A stretch of 31,405 bases of DNA. It comes from CBFGWV01 sp965652545 (GTDB lineage: Bacteria; Pseudomonadota; Gammaproteobacteria; Competibacterales; Competibacteraceae). The first letter of the stretch is position 1. Every line of letters starts with the position of its first letter. Where the stretch lies: positions 1 to 31,405 of the forward strand of contig CBFGWV010000027.1 in NCBI GenBank assembly GCA_965652545.1, read 5' to 3'. The notes under the pieces were generated by a model. The model was not told the DNA's origin and did not search any database. It worked only from the letters and a program-made list of their open reading frames with translations. Position numbers and translations under genes: made by a program. Of this stretch, positions 22,588-30,186 are shown in pieces.

Positions 22588-24183
22588 CTAGTCTTTGGTC
22601 GTCGTGGTCACGAAGTTGGTGTCGAACGACGGTCCGAGGACGAAGTTGCTGACGTTGGCGCGCACGGCGGCGACTTCGGTCTTCTGGAACATGATCACGA
22701 AGGGACCGGTCTCCATGACCTCGCGCTGCATGGCTTCGTACATGGCCGCGCGCTTATCGGCGTCCTGCTCGAGGATGGCCGCATCCACTTGCGGGCCGAG
22801 CTCCGGCGTCGCCCAAGCGTTGCGCCAGGCCAGCGTCTTGACCGTGCCCTCATCGGAATTGTCCGGGTTGGAGGCGAAGGTCTGCGCGTTGGAGTGCGGG
22901 TCCTGATAGTCCGACCCCCAGATGCCGATGTAAATGTCATGCTCGCGAGCCCGGTAGCGGGTCAGCGTCTGCTTGCCGTCACCGGGGATAATCTCTAGCC
23001 GCACCCCGGCCTGTGCGAAGGTGCCCTGGATCGCCTCGGCAATGCTGGTGATCGGCTGCGTTGAGCGGGTGTCCATGGTGACGGTAAAGCCGTCGGCCAG
23101 ACCCGCCTCGGCCAGCAAAGCCTTGGCCTTGTCCACATCCAGAGAATACGGATTGTCGTCGATGGCGCCCAGAAAGCCCTCCGGCAGGAAAGCCTGATGG
23201 GTCTGGCCAAGGTTTTTCATGATGGTGTCGGCGATGGCCTCGTAGTCCACCAGGTACTTCAAGGCCTCGCGGACCTCCGGCTTGGCCAGGTGCTCGTTCT
23301 TCTGGTTCAGACCCAGGTAATACAACGTACCCTTGGTCGCGCTCTGGACGGCGATGTCGGGGTTGGCGGACAAGGCCGTGATCTCCTCTGGCCCCAGGTT
23401 GCGGGCGATGTCGATATCGCCCTTCTCCAGCAACAGACGCTGGGAGGCGGATTCAGGGATATGTCGGTAGATCACCCGCGCCATCGGTGCGGGCGTGCCG
23501 GAGTAGTTCGGGTTGCGCTCGAGTACCGCGACCTCGCTGGCGCGCCAGTCGCGAATGATGAACGGCCCGGAGCCGGCGTAGTTCGTCTTGAGCCAACCGT
23601 TGCCGTAATCGCCGTCGACCTCGTGCTCCATGACCAGCGCCTTGTCGACCACGGAGGCGACCGGCGCGGTCAGGCAATAGAGCACGAAACTCGGCGCATA
23701 CGCCTTGTCCATGGTCAGGCTGACTTCGTTGTCGCCGCTGACCTTGATCATGTCCATGACATTGTCTTTGGTCAGGCCGAATTGGGTGATGATGAATGCC
23801 GGGGACAGATCGAGCAGCACAGCACGCTGGAGCGAGAATGCGACGTCTTCGGCGGTGATGGGGTTGCCGGAGGCGAATGAGCGGCCCTCGCGGATCTTCA
23901 GCGTAATCGTCTTGCCGTCTTCGGACACCGTCCAGGACTCGGCCACCACGCCGTGCAGCTTGGACACATCGTCCAGGTCGTAACCGATCAGCCGCTCGTA
24001 GGTGTTGCCGGCGATCTCAGCGGTGGAGATCTCGAACATCTCGGCCGGATCGAGCGTGATGATGTCGTCGATCTGCCACGCCTGAACCAGAGTGTCCTTG
24101 GGCGTGTCGGCCTGACCGAGCGCCGTCACACCCAGGGAAAGTACGGCAGCAAGCGCCGAACGTCGAACAAGGCCTGTCAGCAT
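22588..24183 (-). CDS. ABC transporter substrate-binding protein, family 5 (peptide/nickel type)
   Basis: A 531-residue periplasmic binding protein with a Sec signal peptide (1 to about 25, cleavage near GQADT). The SBP-family-5 layout is clear: DIITLDPAEMFEISTAEIAGNTYERL near the N-terminus, GLNQKN and VREALKYLVDYEAI in the middle, and a late EGTVKTLAWRNAWATPELG region. These proteins bind di- or oligopeptides, nickel chelates, opines or sugars, and the ligand here cannot be told from sequence. It heads a complete operon (binding protein, two permeases, two ATPases). GGGAG lies about 9 bases before the ATG. Confidence 0.92.
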   Translation of the reverse strand: MLTGLVRRSALAAVLSLGVTALGQADTPKDTLVQAWQIDDIITLDPAEMFEISTAEIAGNTYERLIGYDLDDVSKLHGVVAESWTVSEDGKTITLKIREGRSFASGNPITAEDVAFSLQRAVLLDLSPAFIITQFGLTKDNVMDMIKVSGDNEVSLTMDKAYAPSFVLYCLTAPVASVVDKALVMEHEVDGDYGNGWLKTNYAGSGPFIIRDWRASEVAVLERNPNYSGTPAPMARVIYRHIPESASQRLLLEKGDIDIARNLGPEEITALSANPDIAVQSATKGTLYYLGLNQKNEHLAKPEVREALKYLVDYEAIADTIMKNLGQTHQAFLPEGFLGAIDDNPYSLDVDKAKALLAEAGLADGFTVTMDTRSTQPITSIAEAIQGTFAQAGVRLEIIPGDGKQTLTRYRAREHDIYIGIWGSDYQDPHSNAQTFASNPDNSDEGTVKTLAWRNAWATPELGPQVDAAILEQDADKRAAMYEAMQREVMETGPFVIMFQKTEVAAVRANVSNFVLGPSFDTNFVTTTTKD

Positions 24184-24295
24184 GTCTCGTCTCCCTTGAG
24201 GTTGGATGCAATCATCCGGATCGAGCTCTACTGACTATATTCGCCACATCGGGGACGCGCGACATTCGCTGGCGTATTTTTTGACGCTCTACAAA

Positions 24296-24718
24296 CTACC
24301 AGGTGAGCTTCAGTTTGGTCGGCTCGCCGGCGGTCAGCTCGACCGTGTTCTCCTGCGCGCGTCCCTCGAGACTGGCCACGACGGTGTACTGCCCCGGGGG
24401 CAACTGCGCATAAAGGAACGGGCCGGTGGTCGTCGCCTCGAGCACCGTGTTGCCCTGGCTGTCATGAACCATGACTCGGACATCGCTCAGGTAACTGCCA
24501 TCCGGGCGGGCCATGGTCAGACGAAGGTTGAATTCACTGCCCAAGGCCTCGAACTGCGCCTGCTCCTCTGCACCTACGCCACCGGTGGCGTAGGTCGTGC
24601 CTTCGTACTGCATCATCATCGCGCTGCTTTGAGCCAATGCGGGCGAGCCGCCATACACCAGCACAGTGAGAGTAAGAAGACAGGCGATTGCGGTTTTTCG
24701 CACAATAGTATGCGTCAT
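24296..24718 (-). CDS. Small secreted protein with carboxypeptidase-regulatory-like fold
   Basis: A 140-residue exported protein. A signal peptide runs to about residue 29 (SPALAQ). After a Met-rich stretch (34-36) it reads YEGTTYATGGVGAEEQAQF (38-56). The second half looks beta-rich, like a transthyretin/carboxypeptidase-regulatory fold: SYLSDVRVMVHDSQGNTVLEAT, then GPFLYAQLPPGQYTVVASLEGR. Such PPGxYTV folds occur as binding or adhesion modules. I do not recognise a named family. The start at 24718 has GGAG 9 bases upstream; an upstream ATG at 24751 lacks one. It is the last of four small envelope genes. Confidence 0.72.
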   Translation of the reverse strand: MTHTIVRKTAIACLLTLTVLVYGGSPALAQSSAMMMQYEGTTYATGGVGAEEQAQFEALGSEFNLRLTMARPDGSYLSDVRVMVHDSQGNTVLEATTTGPFLYAQLPPGQYTVVASLEGRAQENTVELTAGEPTKLKLTW

Positions 24719-24784
24719 GATTGTCAACTCCAAATCAGGTATCCAGTACACTTGCCAAGTCGATCAATGCTCAGCGACAGCCAA

Positions 24785-24871
24785 TCAGAAGATCAGCATC
24801 AATAAACCGACAACCACCAGCAAGCCGATAAGGAAAATGATCCCGACAGTCGTACCGAGGAACTTCAACAT
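24785..24871 (-). CDS. 28-residue single-span hydrophobic membrane peptide
   Basis: An open frame of 28 codons, too short for usual gene finding. It starts MLKFLGTTVG and then is almost wholly hydrophobic (IIFLIGLLVVVGLLMLIF, with one Gly in the middle), ending in TGA. A strong ribosome site (GGAAGGTGA) lies 3-8 bases before the ATG, which is the main support for translation. It lies between two other small envelope genes on the same strand. It resembles bacterial stress-associated membrane microproteins in size and composition but matches none I can name. Chance hydrophobicity is the main alternative. Confidence 0.6.
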   Translation of the reverse strand: MLKFLGTTVGIIFLIGLLVVVGLLMLIF

Positions 24872-24966
24872 TTGTCACCTTCCATGATTGTGGGTGTATT
24901 GGAAAGACAGCACCCATCGCGATAGATTCCAGTTCTAGCGTACGCGCTGATGCGCGAAGCGGTGGA

Positions 24967-25155
24967 TCAGTCGCGATTTATGTTGATCCGGCTGCTCGAA
25001 TGCGCACTGGCTGCGGCGCCCATAATACCCAAGCCCAGGACGATGGCACCGCCGATGAGCACCCACACCTGGGGGACGCCCAACAGCAAGGCCGCGTAGG
25101 CCATTGCGCCTACCACCAACACAACACCCACCATGTACATCAACATTCGTGACAT
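24967..25155 (-). CDS. Small two-helix membrane protein, function unknown
   Basis: A 62-residue protein with two hydrophobic segments (about 5-24 and 30-49) joined by a short PQVW turn, and a polar tail (HSSSRININRD). The ribosome site GGAGGT is 8 bases before the ATG. It lies 37 bases downstream of the small lipoprotein gene and is probably cotranscribed with it. I do not recognise the family. Confidence 0.75.
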   Translation of the reverse strand: MSRMLMYMVGVVLVVGAMAYAALLLGVPQVWVLIGGAIVLGLGIMGAAASAHSSSRININRD

Positions 25156-25192
25156 AACCGGCTACCTCCGCGTGCTCAGAACTGGCGGCTGA

Positions 25193-25387
25193 TTACTGAT
25201 CATCCAGTGCTTTGTCGATCTCCTCACCGGCAGTCTCACCGGGACCATCGGAACTGAGAGCATCCTGGACATCCCCGACCGCGTCATCTACGGCCTCTCC
25301 GGCGTTTTCGGCGGGGCCATCGCGTTCGCATCCGACCAGGGCAAGCACGCCGGCAATCATCAGAGTCAGGGCAATGTTCTTGATCAT
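25193..25387 (-). CDS. Small lipoprotein with internal repeat
   Basis: A 64-residue protein with a lipoprotein signal (hydrophobic core then LALVGC, a lipobox with the cysteine at about residue 20). The mature part is acidic and contains two related 17-residue units, DGPAENAGEAVDDAVGD and DGPGETAGEEIDKALDD, separated by VQDALSS. This resembles the short acidic entericidin-like lipoproteins only in size and location. The start could also be one codon earlier (25390). GGAG lies upstream. It is the first gene of the small-envelope cluster. Confidence 0.75.
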   Translation of the reverse strand: MIKNIALTLMIAGVLALVGCERDGPAENAGEAVDDAVGDVQDALSSDGPGETAGEEIDKALDDQ

Positions 25388-25542
25388 CATTCATGCTCCG
25401 TGCAATTGGTCATATCGCTTCGAAAATCACCCGAAAGACAATGTGCATCCGATGCGATTTGACCTCTAAAAGCGACTAAAAAGGTACCGAAGCCACGATA
25501 CTCACCCAAAGCTGAACGAGACGGTAACAAGAGGTGCATCAG

Positions 25543-25579
25543 AATAAAAAAGCCGGGTTCCCGAAGCGGGTAACCCGGC
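25543..25579 (-). terminator. Intrinsic terminator of the metalloprotease gene
   Basis: On the minus strand, GCCGGGTT pairs with AACCCGGC, an inner pairing of ACCCG with CGGGA is possible, and the stem is followed by TTTTTTATT. It lies about 25 bases after the metalloprotease stop at 25602. A good stem and T-tract make it a convincing Rho-independent terminator. Confidence 0.88.
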
Positions 25580-25601
25580 CGCGAAGCGCGTCAGTGCTGC
25601 G

Positions 25602-28544
25602 TTATGGCGTCGTGATGTCAACGAACATCTTGGTGGTTTCCGCATCCGCCGCGCTGGGCGCCGCCGGCGGTGGCGAGAGGAAGCGCACGGTATAGCCGCT
25701 GGGGCTGCAATCGGCCCAGGTCAATGTATTGAGCACGGGGATCAATTTCCCAGGCATGCCGGCAATCAACGGGCACCCCTTGGACTCAAGCGTGTAGTCC
25801 GCCGAGCTCCAGAAGGCATCCTCGACAGAAAATATCGCGTTGAGGTCACCCCCGTCGATGCCCGTCCACGGGCGCAGCAGGCGAATCCCCTGCCGACCCG
25901 GCGTGGGTTCGACCAGGGGTACTTTCGGCATGGGCGGTGCTGTCCACAGGGCGGAATTGACACCAATCGGCGGGATGAAGCGATCGGCCGCCTCATCGAC
26001 GATATGCCACACGCCGATACCGCTGTCATCGCCGTTGCCGATGCCGTCAAGCTCCCGGTCCCAGGCGAGTGGGACGTTTTGTTGGCGATTCTCCAGGATG
26101 AAGTACTCGTCGGCCTTGGTGCTGTTGTAGCGCGGCAGGACAAACACCCGGTCGCTGAGCTTGGTATCCAACAACTTCTGGAAACCCGACTGATCCACGA
26201 TGATCGGGGTCACCCAGCCCAAGGCGAGTCGGTAAGCCGGGTTGAGCACTGTGGTGTTCTTAGCATCTCGGATAGCCATCAAGCCCTTGTGCTGAATGTG
26301 CGTCGCCGGATTCGGCGCATCCGAATACAAGTCGTCCAAACCCAGAGCCTGGTGGGCGATCTCGTGTGCGGTCACCATGCGGTTGTCGGCATTGCAGCCG
26401 AAGCAGTCCACCACATCCTGGATGATCACCCCATCGCCGACCAGCGGCTGGTTGCTGGCAAAGCCACCACAGCCCTTCTGTGCCGCGAGCACCGGCTGGC
26501 GCGCCCGGCCGGAGAAGTCCTTCTGCGGGTAGATATTCACGATGGCCAGCTCATCCGCCCGCAGGACACCGTCATTGTCCGCATCGTAGTCGCCGAAGGG
26601 GAAGCCGTCGTCGATCGCATGTTGCACGGCTTCAGATGCCCGCTGGGTCGCTCCGTCGGAATAGTTGCCGGCACAGACACCGCTACCGGGATGGTTCCAA
26701 TAATTGCCGGCCTCGGGCAGCTTGTTGGTATACCACCCCAAAACGCCGGCCCGGAACAAGGTGAATCGCCCGCCAGAGGCAAACTCGAAATACGCCTTAG
26801 TGCTGGTGGAGAGGGTGAAGATATTGTCGTCGATGCCTTGGACGCTGTATCCGGACGAAAGCCGATTGTCCTCGCCCGGTCGGTCTGCATCCCAAAGTAT
26901 GACCAGGACATTGCGCGACCCGATGACCGGAGCCAGCCCGATGTCCACATGGTCGGGCGAGATGAGCGCGGGGGGGTTCGAGTCGTCATAGCGCACATCG
27001 CGCCCCACGCCCAAGCCAGTCTGCTCGGCCAGGTCGGGGATGTCGGCGGTCTCGGAGATCACCACCAGCGTGCGATCGCCCATGACGGCGGTCTTGCCGG
27101 CGAAGGGTGGCGACACTGCCCAGTACAAGGTGGCGGTGTGATAGCCGGGGGTCAGCTTCTTGGCGTCGAAAACGAACGAGCGCACCTCCGTCGGATGGTC
27201 GTCGGTGGTCATCCCAGTGATGGTGTCGCTCATGAATGCACCATCGACCATCAACGCCAGATCCAGACGCGCATCGGGGTCAGTCCCCACTTCGGCACTG
27301 AACAGTACGGCGACCTCGCCGTTGCCCTTGGCCGGCACCCAGAACCCCAGGCTCATGCCCGGCACAGGCTGAAGACCCGGCACGTTGAGCACATCCTGCA
27401 CGCCGTTCAATGCCTTGACCGGATGCGATGACTGGTTGGGCGGATTGGGGCTGCCCACCACTACCATGGAGCGGTCGGCCACGTTGACCGTACCGTCGCC
27501 ATCGGCCAGCCATTGGAAACTGATGGTATGCAGCCCGCCAGGCACCTGCTCCTGAATGAAGGTCACGCTGCGCGACTGAGGTTGGCCGCCCTTGGCGAAG
27601 ATCATGTCATTGGGCTGCATCGGCACGCCGTCGATCAACGCCCGGATGCCCATGCGCGCCTTGCCCGTGGTGAAGCTTTCGGCACTGAAACTGGCCGTCA
27701 CCACGCCCTGCCCCGGCACGTTCACCGTCTGGGTCATCTGCGGTATGGTTTCCCACACCGCCGTGTCCTTCTTCTGGGTCGCGCCGCTGGGCGGGGTCTT
27801 CACCCGCAAAGTGCTTTTATCCTGCCGGTCCACGCCCTGGCGCACCAACAGCGAGGCGTTGCGCATGAACCCGTACACCGTGCGTCCAGCCTCTCGGCTG
27901 CTATCGACACGCCACTGCATTTCGACGGTGTGAATCCCCGCGCCCACCTCGGTGGTGAAGATGAACGAGCGCGCACCCTCGACATTGCTCACGGCGAATA
28001 CCACATCCGCGGGCGCCGCCGGCTGACCGTCGATCAAGGCACGCACGAACATCCGGTAGTCGGTACCGTCTATTGCCGTGCAACTGGCGATATCCGGAAA
28101 CGAGGTGTCGGCCACCGGCGGCGCCAGCCCGACACAGGCCTCGGCCGTAAAGTGGATAGCCACCTGCGAGCGTTCGTTGGCCACAAAGGAGGCCGACATC
28201 TGCACGCCGTTGGTCGTCTCGTAGTTACCGCGGAAGTAACCGGTTTTCTTGATATTGACGAATTGTTGGGCTCGGGTCGCTAACCACGCTCCTTCATCCT
28301 GGCTCGGCACCAACCGAGCCGCCTGTCCGAGCCGTGGCTCGGTACGAACGACGAACTCACCTTGGGCTCGTCGGTTGTCGGTTTCAAAATCGTCGGGTAT
28401 CGGTGGGGGCGCCGGCGGTGTCGACGGGTCCGCACCGCGCCCCGGGTCGTTTACGTTGGTCGATTGGGCGGTGGCCGGCAAGCTGGTTGCCGCCATCGCC
28501 CCCAAAAACGCTGCACACAGCAGCGCGGGCAGTTTCCTGGCCAT
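25602..28544 (-). CDS. Large secreted M6-like zinc metalloprotease with three beta-rich repeats
   Basis: A 980-residue exported protein. A signal peptide is cleaved near ATAQ (about 27), followed by a Pro-rich linker (40-52). Three related modules of about 110 residues follow (about 104-236, 272-364 and 384-497). Each holds an [AL]xxDG segment, an RSxxF strand and a GxHTxxxxW strand (ALIDGQP, ALIDGVP, LMVDGAF; GIHTVEMQW, GLHTISFQW, GYHTATLYW). An EF-hand-type loop (654-665, DADNDGVLRADE) precedes the peptidase motif HEIAHQALGLDDLYSD (H727, E728, H731; the third ligand probably D738 or later). This resembles M6 (immune inhibitor A-like) proteases. The start at 28544 has GGAG 9 bases upstream; a frame from 28619 was rejected. 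Confidence 0.85.
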   Translation of the reverse strand: MARKLPALLCAAFLGAMAATSLPATAQSTNVNDPGRGADPSTPPAPPPIPDDFETDNRRAQGEFVVRTEPRLGQAARLVPSQDEGAWLATRAQQFVNIKKTGYFRGNYETTNGVQMSASFVANERSQVAIHFTAEACVGLAPPVADTSFPDIASCTAIDGTDYRMFVRALIDGQPAAPADVVFAVSNVEGARSFIFTTEVGAGIHTVEMQWRVDSSREAGRTVYGFMRNASLLVRQGVDRQDKSTLRVKTPPSGATQKKDTAVWETIPQMTQTVNVPGQGVVTASFSAESFTTGKARMGIRALIDGVPMQPNDMIFAKGGQPQSRSVTFIQEQVPGGLHTISFQWLADGDGTVNVADRSMVVVGSPNPPNQSSHPVKALNGVQDVLNVPGLQPVPGMSLGFWVPAKGNGEVAVLFSAEVGTDPDARLDLALMVDGAFMSDTITGMTTDDHPTEVRSFVFDAKKLTPGYHTATLYWAVSPPFAGKTAVMGDRTLVVISETADIPDLAEQTGLGVGRDVRYDDSNPPALISPDHVDIGLAPVIGSRNVLVILWDADRPGEDNRLSSGYSVQGIDDNIFTLSTSTKAYFEFASGGRFTLFRAGVLGWYTNKLPEAGNYWNHPGSGVCAGNYSDGATQRASEAVQHAIDDGFPFGDYDADNDGVLRADELAIVNIYPQKDFSGRARQPVLAAQKGCGGFASNQPLVGDGVIIQDVVDCFGCNADNRMVTAHEIAHQALGLDDLYSDAPNPATHIQHKGLMAIRDAKNTTVLNPAYRLALGWVTPIIVDQSGFQKLLDTKLSDRVFVLPRYNSTKADEYFILENRQQNVPLAWDRELDGIGNGDDSGIGVWHIVDEAADRFIPPIGVNSALWTAPPMPKVPLVEPTPGRQGIRLLRPWTGIDGGDLNAIFSVEDAFWSSADYTLESKGCPLIAGMPGKLIPVLNTLTWADCSPSGYTVRFLSPPPAAPSAADAETTKMFVDITTP

Positions 28545-28903
28545 GAGGTTGAACTCCAGAAGGTTAAATACGAATTCATTGCCTGGTCTCTCTCTTGCGA
28601 TCGGTGCGCGCTTGCGCACTCCAGGTGGCCGGCATGTCGGCCTGATGCGCCAGGACTACCCTTACGCCCCACGCGCTGCCATCGGTGTCAGGACAAACGG
28701 GCGGCTTTGGCCGGCCAACGGCGCGGAGGACGTGATTTTTTGCAACGCATCAATCAGTTGGGTTCTCTGGTTGACCGCAGGCACCGGTGGCGCGTCACGA
28801 CCCGAGCCGGGGTGCGTCACCCCACTACGGGTGGTAACATTTCGCGCTCACACTGCCTGGGATGACGGCGTGTATTCTTCGGTGACACTCGAGGTGGATG
28901 GGA
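28545..28903. other. Divergent intergenic region with hairpins
   Basis: This is 359 bases between the divergent metalloprotease and carboxynorspermidine dehydrogenase genes. It holds a hairpin GTGCGC-GCTT-GCGCAC (28604-28619) on the metalloprotease side. On the dehydrogenase side two mutually exclusive stems occur: GGGGTG with CACCCC (28809-28814 and 28818-28823), and CACCC with GGGTG (28818-28822 and 28829-28833). The sequence TAACAT at 28835-28840 could be a -10 box. I see no gene here. Confidence 0.5.
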
Positions 28904-30106
28904 ATGGCGAAAGTGGTAATCATTGGTGCAGGCGGTGTCGGTGGCGTGGTCACGCACAAGTGCGCGCAACTGCCCGACGTGTTCACCGATATCCTGCTGG
29001 CCAGCCGCACGGAGGAAAAATGCCGCAAGATCGCCGCGCAAATCGGCGGCGGCAAGGTGCGGACAGCGCAGGTCGACGCCGACAACGTGCCCGAGCTGGC
29101 GCGCTTGCTCAAGGCTGAAAAACCCACGCTGGTGATCAATGTCGCCCTGCCCTATCAGGACCTCTCGATCATGGACGCCTGCCTGGAGGCCGGGGTCCAC
29201 TACCTGGATACCGCCAACTACGAGCCCGAGGACACCGCCAAGTTCGAGTACCACTGGCAGTGGGCCTACCGGGAGAAGTTCGAGAAGGCCGGCTTGATGG
29301 CCCTGCTGGGTTCGGGCTTCGACCCCGGCGCCACCAACGTCTTCACCGCCTATGCCGCCAAACATTACTTCGACGAGGTCCATTACCTGGACATCATCGA
29401 CGTCAACGGTGGCGATCATGGCTACCCCTTCGCCACCAACTTCAACCCGGAGATCAACATTCGCGAGGTCACCGCGGAGTGCCGTCACTGGGAGGACGGC
29501 GAATTCGTCACCACCCCGGCCATGTCGAAGTCCCAGCGCTTCACCTGCCCCGATGATGTGGGCACGTACAACATCTACCGCATGTATCACGAGGAGCTGG
29601 AGTCCCTCACCAAGCACTTCCCGAGCCTGCGTCGCGCGCAGTTCTGGATGAGCTTTTCGGAGAATTACCTCAAGCACCTGGAGGTGTTGGGCAACGTCGG
29701 CATGACCGGCATCGAACCGGTGGACTTCAACGGCCAGTCGATCGTGCCGATTCAGTTTCTCAAAGCCTTGTTGCCCGACCCCGCGAGCCTGGGTCCGCGC
29801 ACCAAGGGCAAGACCTGCATCGGGACGCTGGTGCGCGGGGTGAAGGACGGCAAGCCACGCTCGGTGTTCGTCTACAACATCTGCGACCATCAGGAATGCT
29901 ATCGCGAGGTACAGAGTCAGGCGATCTCCTACACCACGGGTGTGCCAGCGATGATCGGCGCCAAGATGATGATCGAGGGCAAATGGATGAAGCCCGGCGT
30001 CTGGAACATGGAGCAAATGGACCCCGATCCCTTCATGGCCGACATGAACCGCTACGGTCTGCCGTGGACGGTCATCGAAGAGCCCGGCTTCACGGTAGAA
30101 GCCTGA
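28904..30106 (+). CDS. Carboxynorspermidine/carboxyspermidine dehydrogenase
   Basis: A 400-residue saccharopine-dehydrogenase-family enzyme. The N-terminal Rossmann motif is VVIIGAGGVGG (4-14). Landmarks are DTANYEPED (about 104-112) and GSGFDPGATNVFTAYAAKHYF, spread over 136-157. The resemblance is to carboxynorspermidine synthase, which condenses a diamine with aspartate semialdehyde and reduces the imine with NADPH. The next gene encodes the matching decarboxylase, so the pair makes spermidine or norspermidine without S-adenosylmethionine decarboxylase. I chose the ATG at 28904 because AGGTGG lies 6 bases upstream; the ATG at 28898 overlaps that site. Confidence 0.93.
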   Translation: MAKVVIIGAGGVGGVVTHKCAQLPDVFTDILLASRTEEKCRKIAAQIGGGKVRTAQVDADNVPELARLLKAEKPTLVINVALPYQDLSIMDACLEAGVHYLDTANYEPEDTAKFEYHWQWAYREKFEKAGLMALLGSGFDPGATNVFTAYAAKHYFDEVHYLDIIDVNGGDHGYPFATNFNPEINIREVTAECRHWEDGEFVTTPAMSKSQRFTCPDDVGTYNIYRMYHEELESLTKHFPSLRRAQFWMSFSENYLKHLEVLGNVGMTGIEPVDFNGQSIVPIQFLKALLPDPASLGPRTKGKTCIGTLVRGVKDGKPRSVFVYNICDHQECYREVQSQAISYTTGVPAMIGAKMMIEGKWMKPGVWNMEQMDPDPFMADMNRYGLPWTVIEEPGFTVEA

Positions 30107-30111
30107 GCATC

Positions 30112-30145
30112 CGGGTGGCCGTCGGCATCGTCTGACGGCCACCCG
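30112..30145. other. Perfect 12-bp intercistronic hairpin
   Basis: CGGGTGGCCGTC pairs perfectly with GACGGCCACCCG across a 10-base loop. It lies 5 bases after the dehydrogenase stop and 41 bases before the nspC start. No T-run follows, so it is not a standard terminator. It may stabilise or attenuate the transcript between the two polyamine genes. Confidence 0.6.
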
Positions 30146-30186
30146 AGCGATTCGAAGCCGCCCCCGAGACTATCTTCTTGAAAAGC

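Noticed and set aside
24234..24239. TATAGT box on the minus strand upstream of the peptide-binding-protein gene
   Set aside because: A fair -10 box but no acceptable -35 at 16-18 bases, so not listed as a promoter.
26004..27431. A 475-codon open frame on the plus strand
   Set aside because: It is antisense to the metalloprotease, with no recognisable domain or ribosome site.
28817..30142. A 441-codon open frame on the minus strand
   Set aside because: It is antisense to carboxynorspermidine dehydrogenase, shows no recognisable domain and is rich in His, Gly and Val as expected for a shadow frame in GC-rich DNA.
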